Shown in pieces: positions 58,751-64,000 of a DNA stretch of 64,000 nucleotides. Made by a program: the position numbers and the translations under genes. Location: contig OX578138.1 of assembly GCA_951213105.1 (NCBI GenBank), positions 96,439,114-96,503,113 of the forward strand. The letters run 5' to 3'. This stretch comes from Amaurobius ferox (lineage: Eukaryota; Arthropoda; Arachnida; Araneae; Amaurobiidae). Each line of letters opens with the position of its first letter. The first letter of the stretch is position 1. The notes beneath the pieces were generated by a model. It was not told the origin of the DNA, did no database searches, and worked only from the letters and a program-made list of their open reading frames with translations.

Positions 58751-58829
58751 ACTCATGTTGATAGGATTGTTTCCAAAGTCTCGTCACAACTTTATATTTT
58801 TAACCAACTCATTCCTTATCTTAAATGAG

Positions 58830-59862
58830 TAGGGCGCGGATTTTCATGCACAACATTTAGGCCAAATAATATGCAAATATGCTCAACATTATATATGAAT
58901 ATTTTTTCCTGATGCTCAAAATTATTGCAAAATATGCACAAAATATGCAAGTGTGGAATATATGCACTTAATTGTGCATATATATCGATACATTTAGTTA
59001 GTGGGACACCCAGATTTTTCTCTGGGGAGGATTAAGAATTACTTTTAGAGAAATATTTGTTATTTTTACTCTTTTTGTATATTAAAATGGCGTCTCGGGG
59101 GCTTCATGCCCATAAGTATCCTTATGTGCACCTATGCAAGGGCGTAGCTAGAAGGTGTTTTTTTTCGGGGGGGGGGGGGGTATATGAAATCAAATATTTT
59201 GGTAACTTAGAATTTCTGGCATGGGGGATATACCTCGATATCACTCCTGATTACATGCCTGCACCTATTATGTATTCAGTTCCAATAAAATCCTATATGT
59301 TTCCTCCGTACTTAATATGGAAAACATTTTACTGGGTTCTTTTTCCTATTTAACTGAGTAATTTGCTAATTAGATATTTGTTTAGTAATACTAACTTTAA
59401 ATACCCGTCATTTTTTAAAATACATTTCCATTGTTTGTTTTTTAATATATGCAATTCTTTACATTTCATACTGTTTTTAACTTTCCTTATTATCAATAAA
59501 TTCATGTTATGGAGGCATGAGTTAATCATAACATATAGAGAAAAACATTAATACAAAACGAAGATATAGTAAAGAATAACTTAACTATTAAAAATAATAT
59601 AATAAAATGAAATAATATTTTCATTGTTCCCTACACGGGCCATATATCACACTGGACATGGAACGTAAATTTTTAACATTTGGATCTTAGAATAATTTTG
59701 TAAGCTTTTCTATTTGCTAATAAACGGTACGTAATGAATTTCTTTGATTAAAAAGTTCTTGAATTTGGAATATTTATAGTTTGATGTTCGGTATATAAGT
59801 TGCTAAGAATTCCTAATAATAATAATAGCCTAGCTAATCGATAATTCCTGTCCCCGTTCTAT
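58830..59862. other. Unassigned stretch with ATATGCA cluster
   Basis: At 58868-58990 ATATGCAAA or TATGCAC words recur about eight times in both orientations. GGGCGTAGCTAGAAGG followed by a G run at 59143-59180 looks like a DNA-transposon end. No gene is called. Confidence 0.4.
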
Positions 59863-60277
59863 TGTGTATAAAAATGTCCGCTTTTTACTGGTATAAATAA
59901 TGTCCGCGCTTACCTGGGTGTAAGAAACGTCCGTGATTTACTGTGTGTAAAAAATGTCCGCGTATTTCTGTGTGTAAAATATGTCCGCGATTTACTGTGT
60001 GTAAAAAATGTCCGCATTCTAGTGAGTGTGAAAAATGTCCGCGTTTTGCTGTGTGTAAAAAATGTCCGCGTTTTACTGTGTGTAAAAAATGTCCGCATTC
60101 TACTGAGTGTGAAAAATGTCCGCGTTTTACTGTGTGTAAAAAATGTCCGCGTTTTACTGTGTGTAAAAAATGTCCGCGTTTTACTGTGTGTAAAAAATGT
60201 CCGCATTCTACTGAGTGTGTAAAAAATGTCCGCGTTTTACTGTGTGTAAAAAATGTCCGCGGCTTATTGTGTGTAAG
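59863..60277 (+). repeat. 27-bp minisatellite, array 2
   Basis: About 15 units of GTCCGCGTTTTACTGTGTGT plus AAAAAAT. Some carry the variant GCATTCTACTGAGTGTG, which appears at regular places in the array and hints at a higher-order repeat of four or five units. The unit shares GTCCGCNNTTTACNGTGTGT with array 1 (minus strand). The 163-codon minus-strand ORF, with repeats of GHFLHTVKR, is a consequence of the period being a multiple of three. Confidence 0.92.
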
Positions 60278-61988
60278 ATTTGATGTTTTGTTTATTGCTT
60301 TATTTGTAGTTTTATGTCCCAAAAATAAATCTTTGGCTATCTCAGACGGGACTAACCTTAACGCGATCTCCGACAAGAACCTACAGCCTATGTTTAACTA
60401 ACTATAGTATAAAAATAAATGCGTGTGTGCAATGAAATATTACTAATTCCATTGCAATAAATTTGAAAATAGATGAAGCCTGTTCTGCCAAGTTAACTTT
60501 TTGCACAGCTAAAAATTAGATTTATTAAAATAAAGTCTACATGCTGAACTACAAAATATAACTGATCGACTACACTGAATTTTATTCTAAATTAAAATTA
60601 AAATTTGTTAAAGTGAGGATTAGAATGATTAAAAATAATTGGAACACTTTTTTTCATTCTATTTTAGCACATTGAAAAATGTAGCGAAACGTCTTGTTTC
60701 TGACAATAGCGGATTTGAAGGTCCCCCCCCCCCCCAGCTTCACGTCCGAAAAATATATCCTTAAGTATTCACAGAAAATAATCTGTGTTGATAACAGATC
60801 AGGCCAGCATCATCCCCAGCTGGGACCCTGACAACTTTTTCCGTGATAGCCCCCTCCTAAATATGCATAATAAAGAGGAGGGGTAGGTCTGGTACGATCT
60901 TATGTTAACGTACTTTACATAGATTTTTTTCCGAAGAGAGATTAATCCCAAAAAACTACTCCTTGCTTACGGACTTGAAAAGGGAATTATGCATATATCA
61001 AACAGTTAGAAACGGCATTAAAGTAAAAATACAACTCAATCTTTAAGCGCAGAATAAAATAATCAATACGATGAATAAAAAACCCTACAATTTTGACTTG
61101 CAAGTACCCAAACCGGTTGTGTAATATCAAACGTGTGGAAATGACGAGTAAACGAGGACCTCCGTCCAAACACATTTTCTAACATGAAAGCGGGGACCTC
61201 GATTTTATCGGATACACACCTGATGAGCGCGTCATACACACAATACACTATAAGCCTACTAATCGAGGACTACCTCCAGATTTATAAAAAAAAACTTTTA
61301 CAGTATAAATTTAGTCCTCAGATTCACGTTTTCGCAATAAAACAAACCGAGGACGTCCTCGGTGTGAAGGTGGTCCGCGGTTTGTTGGTGTGTAAACATA
61401 CGAATGTCCCCAGTTTCCAGGTCTTGCAAACACACACACATTCACACACACATTCACACACACACACAAACACATACATACGAACAGTATGTTTCTTTAT
61501 TGTAGATTAGAAAACGCACTCGGCAGTTCCCGGGAGTTAAAGCAGATAGAAATTGAATTTTATTACTTTAAAAAAATAACAAAAAAACGTTATCCATATA
61601 AAGTAAAAGCTTACAATCAGTTTGAATCGAAAATAGGTTTACCCACAAATGTCCAAAAAAAAATAGAAATGCTTCTGCGCAATTCTTTCTTTGGGAGAGA
61701 ACGCACCCTTCTCTCCCCCCTCCCAGGGATTACCCTCTCACTCATAACCTTCCACTCTCCTAAACAAAATTAATCCGGTCCATTACCCCTTACGTTTTGA
61801 CCACCGGTGGGTTCCGCAGACTGATAGATTCGGTCAAATATCAAAGACGTGCCTCGGATAAAATACTTATAAATAATCAACGGATGGGTTTATGAAATTA
61901 ATTTTGATTTTTTATTATGATATATTTTAAATAGCTGTTGGAAAAATGAATATTGGGTGGCACGTCAATTTTAATATAACGTAAAGTA
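60278..61988. other. Unassigned stretch right of the minisatellite
   Basis: Contains a C run at 60722-60736 and a CA tract at 61430-61472 preceded by CCCCAGTTTCCAGGTCTTGC, the reverse of the motif beside array 1. GTCCGCGGTTTGTTGGTGTG at 61374 is a diverged unit of the array. No gene is called. Confidence 0.4.
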
Positions 61989-62463
61989 ACAAGAATATCA
62001 ATCACGCATAAAGCATTGATTATAAGACACTTTCCAACTGAAATATATATTTACTTAAACAGCTCTAAAATGTGACACATTCAGCACTGATATTTTTTAA
62101 ATTATCACATTACTGCAATAAATTATTGTACTTGGAATCGCAAAAATCCTTCAAAAAAGCCTATGCTATACATCGTATGCTTGCTTCTCTATGTAAAATC
62201 AATGACTATTTTATTCATATCACTTATATTCTAAACTCTAGAGCTAAATAATTTTGCTCTAAAACTATTCAGTAGTTATTATACAACTCATCTTACGATC
62301 GCTTAATTTGTTTACATTCTGCATATTATAGAAATTAGGCATCGGTGTAGAAATAATCAGAGTTTAGTGATTATGTAAAATAAAAAATAATGTAATTGCG
62401 CTATTTCAGAATATAGGTGCACAGAAATTAAGTAAAAATAAAGCAGTTTTAGGACGGATGCAA
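61989..62463 (-). mobile_element. Family B 3' part, cut by Helitron D
   Basis: It begins ACAAGAATATCAATCACGC and runs to TTTTAGGACGGATGCAA, where Helitron D copy 2 starts. The rest of B would lie beyond the window edge. Confidence 0.82.
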
Positions 62464-64000
62464 TCTATATAAATAAAATTGAAAATCTGTCTGTCTGTCT
62501 GTCTGTTTGTCCCATCATCACGGGAGAACGGCTGAACCGAATTTGATGAAATTTGGTGGGTAGCCTAGAAATAGCCCCACTTAAAATTTAGTCCATGTTT
62601 TGAGTTTCTACGACCAGAGGTTCTCGATATATTAGTAAAAAACGAAATTTTCGTTTGTCTCATCATCACAGAAAAACGGCTGAACCGAATTTAATGAAAT
62701 TTTGTGGGTAGCCTTGAAATAGCCCCACATAAATTTTGTCCAAGTTTCGAGTTTCTAAGACCAGGGGTTGTCGAGATATTAATGAAAAACGGAACTTTTT
62801 CCTATGAGTTATACTCTTCAACTCCGTGGTTTATTCAAACGGAAAGGATCAAAATCGTTTGTTTAAAACGTTGAAAGGAAATAAAACTTTATTTCCGAGT
62901 TTGGTGCAGGATTTTTGCATTAAATAGTCACTATCGGAAAACACGAATTGTTTGAAACATGAATTTAAATGGAAAAATCTACCTCCATGGTTATCTTTCA
63001 CAAGCTATTACTCAAAGATGAAAAGTATAAAGAAATCAAAATGGCTATTTAATTTCACATTTTATGAGGAAGATTCTATCTTATATCATGTTGCTCGGCA
63101 ACAGAATGAAATTAAATGTGTTGTTAATATGTATTATTATTTTTTCTATTTGATATAATAAATAAATGGATGTAAAAATATATTTTTTAAATGAAAGGTT
63201 TGGTTGTTCTTTTAATTATATAAATTGCGGACTGCGTACATCACTTGCATTTATTTTAGCAAAGAGGTTTCCAGCTCATATATTGTGTTTAGCTAATAAA
63301 TTCATTTAGCCGATTGTTGAAGCAGAAAAAGAGTAGAACGGCTGTATCTTATAATACAATTTTAGTGTTTTCATTTAGTATATACAAACGGGATCAGGAT
63401 ATTTTATTCTTCAAATCTGCAAATTCAGAGCTACGAATTTAGAGGAATATCTCTAAATAACTTGGTAACATTTCTTAAAATTTACCAAATTAGTGGAAAT
63501 GTCTCCAAATAGATAAAAATGACCCAAATCAATGAAATTAAATTTGTTCTTTTAGAATAAAGTACTGAAATGATGTTTCTGTAGCATTTGTCGGTCAATC
63601 CATCCATCCTACTTAGTAACACATTTAACGAATTTTTTTAATATCACCAAATTTATAAAAATATTTGTAAATCCATAAAAATATCATGAAATTGATAAAA
63701 TCGCGCTTAATAAATGAAATTAATTCTGTTTTGTTAGGGGATAGTATTGCGATGATGTTTCGTCAATTTGTCGCAAAATGGGACTATCAGTTCTACAGTA
63801 CCAATTGGCGATAAATTTGGCGATTTTTTAAGTTATCGCTAAATCGACGAAAATGTCGCCAAACCTTCCATGGAGATTGCATTATTCAGATGATATGATT
63901 TCCATCAATTTATTTAAAGCAAATGATATCATGTCGCTTAGCAACGGATCCAATATGTTATGCGGCTTACGATTTTTATTAAATCTTTTCGGATTGGAAT
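62464..64000 (+). mobile_element. Helitron (family D) copy 2, cut by window edge
   Basis: It starts TCTATATAAATAAAATTG after an A, with a GTCT tract (62491-62512). GAACGGCTGAACCGAATTTG is followed by GAAATTTGGTGGGTAGCC, and this block is repeated once more at about 62655-62790. From 63225 onward it follows copy 1 (GCGGACTGCGTACATCACTT, GGGATCAGGATATTTTATTC, the CCAAATT block). The short ORFs are not shared between the two copies, so they are not genes. Confidence 0.88.

Larger units (their letters stand above)
58064..58829 (+). pseudogene. LINE reverse transcriptase thumb fragment, split twice
   Basis: Three pieces form one frame. At 58064-58158 it reads ...CSNTRDTVVEISNNFKYLD. At 58323-58352 it reads LTLDSKLNFN. 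The first and last codons of THVDR lie across the SINE, and from 58766 it reads IVSKVSSQLYIFNQLIPYLK and a stop. This is the region after the catalytic palm in non-LTR reverse transcriptases (the FKYLG...D.KL.F..HV pattern). The first interruption (58159-58315) is bounded by TTTAGAC on each side; the second is SINE-6 with a 15-bp duplication. The family is non-LTR, and the clade cannot be told from so little. Confidence 0.75.

Noticed and set aside
59885..60376. 163-codon minus-strand ORF with nine-residue repeats as a gene
   Set aside because: The 27-bp period keeps frames open automatically. Plus-strand frames are open too, and nothing outside the array supports coding.

Overview
This is an AT-rich, non-coding window from an animal nuclear genome. 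An arthropod is the best guess. The reasons are a Tc1-type transposon, a 5S/tRNA-derived SINE with (AAC)n tails, a non-LTR retrotransposon tail with RNase H, and DINE-1/Helentron-like short repeats. A chelicerate would fit my impression of the repeat style, but the sequence does not prove it. I found no intact host gene, functional tRNA or rRNA gene, or CRISPR array. Almost all of the longer ORFs are read-through of microsatellites, minisatellites or repeat elements.

Most of the window is explained by four medium-length, non-autonomous repeat families that I name here. Family A (about 0.95 kb) has a palindromic 5' end, a (GT)n tract and a 3' stem-loop. Family B (about 1.3 kb) has a fold-back 5' end, a (GTCT)n tract and a palindrome near its 3' end. 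Family C (about 0.65-0.9 kb) is a relative of A. Family D is a Helitron with 5' TC, a 3' hairpin and CTAG. All four carry the same kind of module: a microsatellite followed by a GACCGAATT...GAAATTTGGTA-like stretch.

Layout: 1-2.4 kb, two A copies, the second holding a 5S-headed SINE and a TGTGAC-rich array; 2.8-3.5 kb, a three-unit tandem repeat; 5.1-8.5 kb, three A copies, two of them head to head; 10.6-12.3 kb, a dead Tc1-like transposon; 12.8-16.7 kb, three A copies in a row, the first split by a truncated LINE; 17.3-19.2 kb, C and B remnants and a broken reverse transcriptase; 21.3-23 kb, a fold-back MITE and SINEs; 23.5-27.75 kb, B split by Helitron D, itself split by a solo LTR; 28.6-29.9 kb, an LTR piece and B; 31.6-36.45 kb, one A copy carrying three B insertions; 37.4-39.3 kb, C, an A fragment and a 27-bp minisatellite; 43.5-46.6 kb, B-C-B; 47-55.2 kb, tandem arrays, nested B copies and SINEs; 56-57.3 kb, more tandem arrays; 58-58.8 kb, a LINE reverse transcriptase fragment split by two insertions; 59.9-60.3 kb, a second related 27-bp minisatellite; 62-64 kb, B split by a second Helitron D.

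The window reads as layered insertions rather than as a set of cooperating genes. Many boundaries can be fixed by comparing filled and empty sites inside the window. The most unusual item is a roughly 60-bp hairpin unit, corresponding to the 3' tail of the SINE. It sits alone, with its own target-site duplications, in unrelated hosts.
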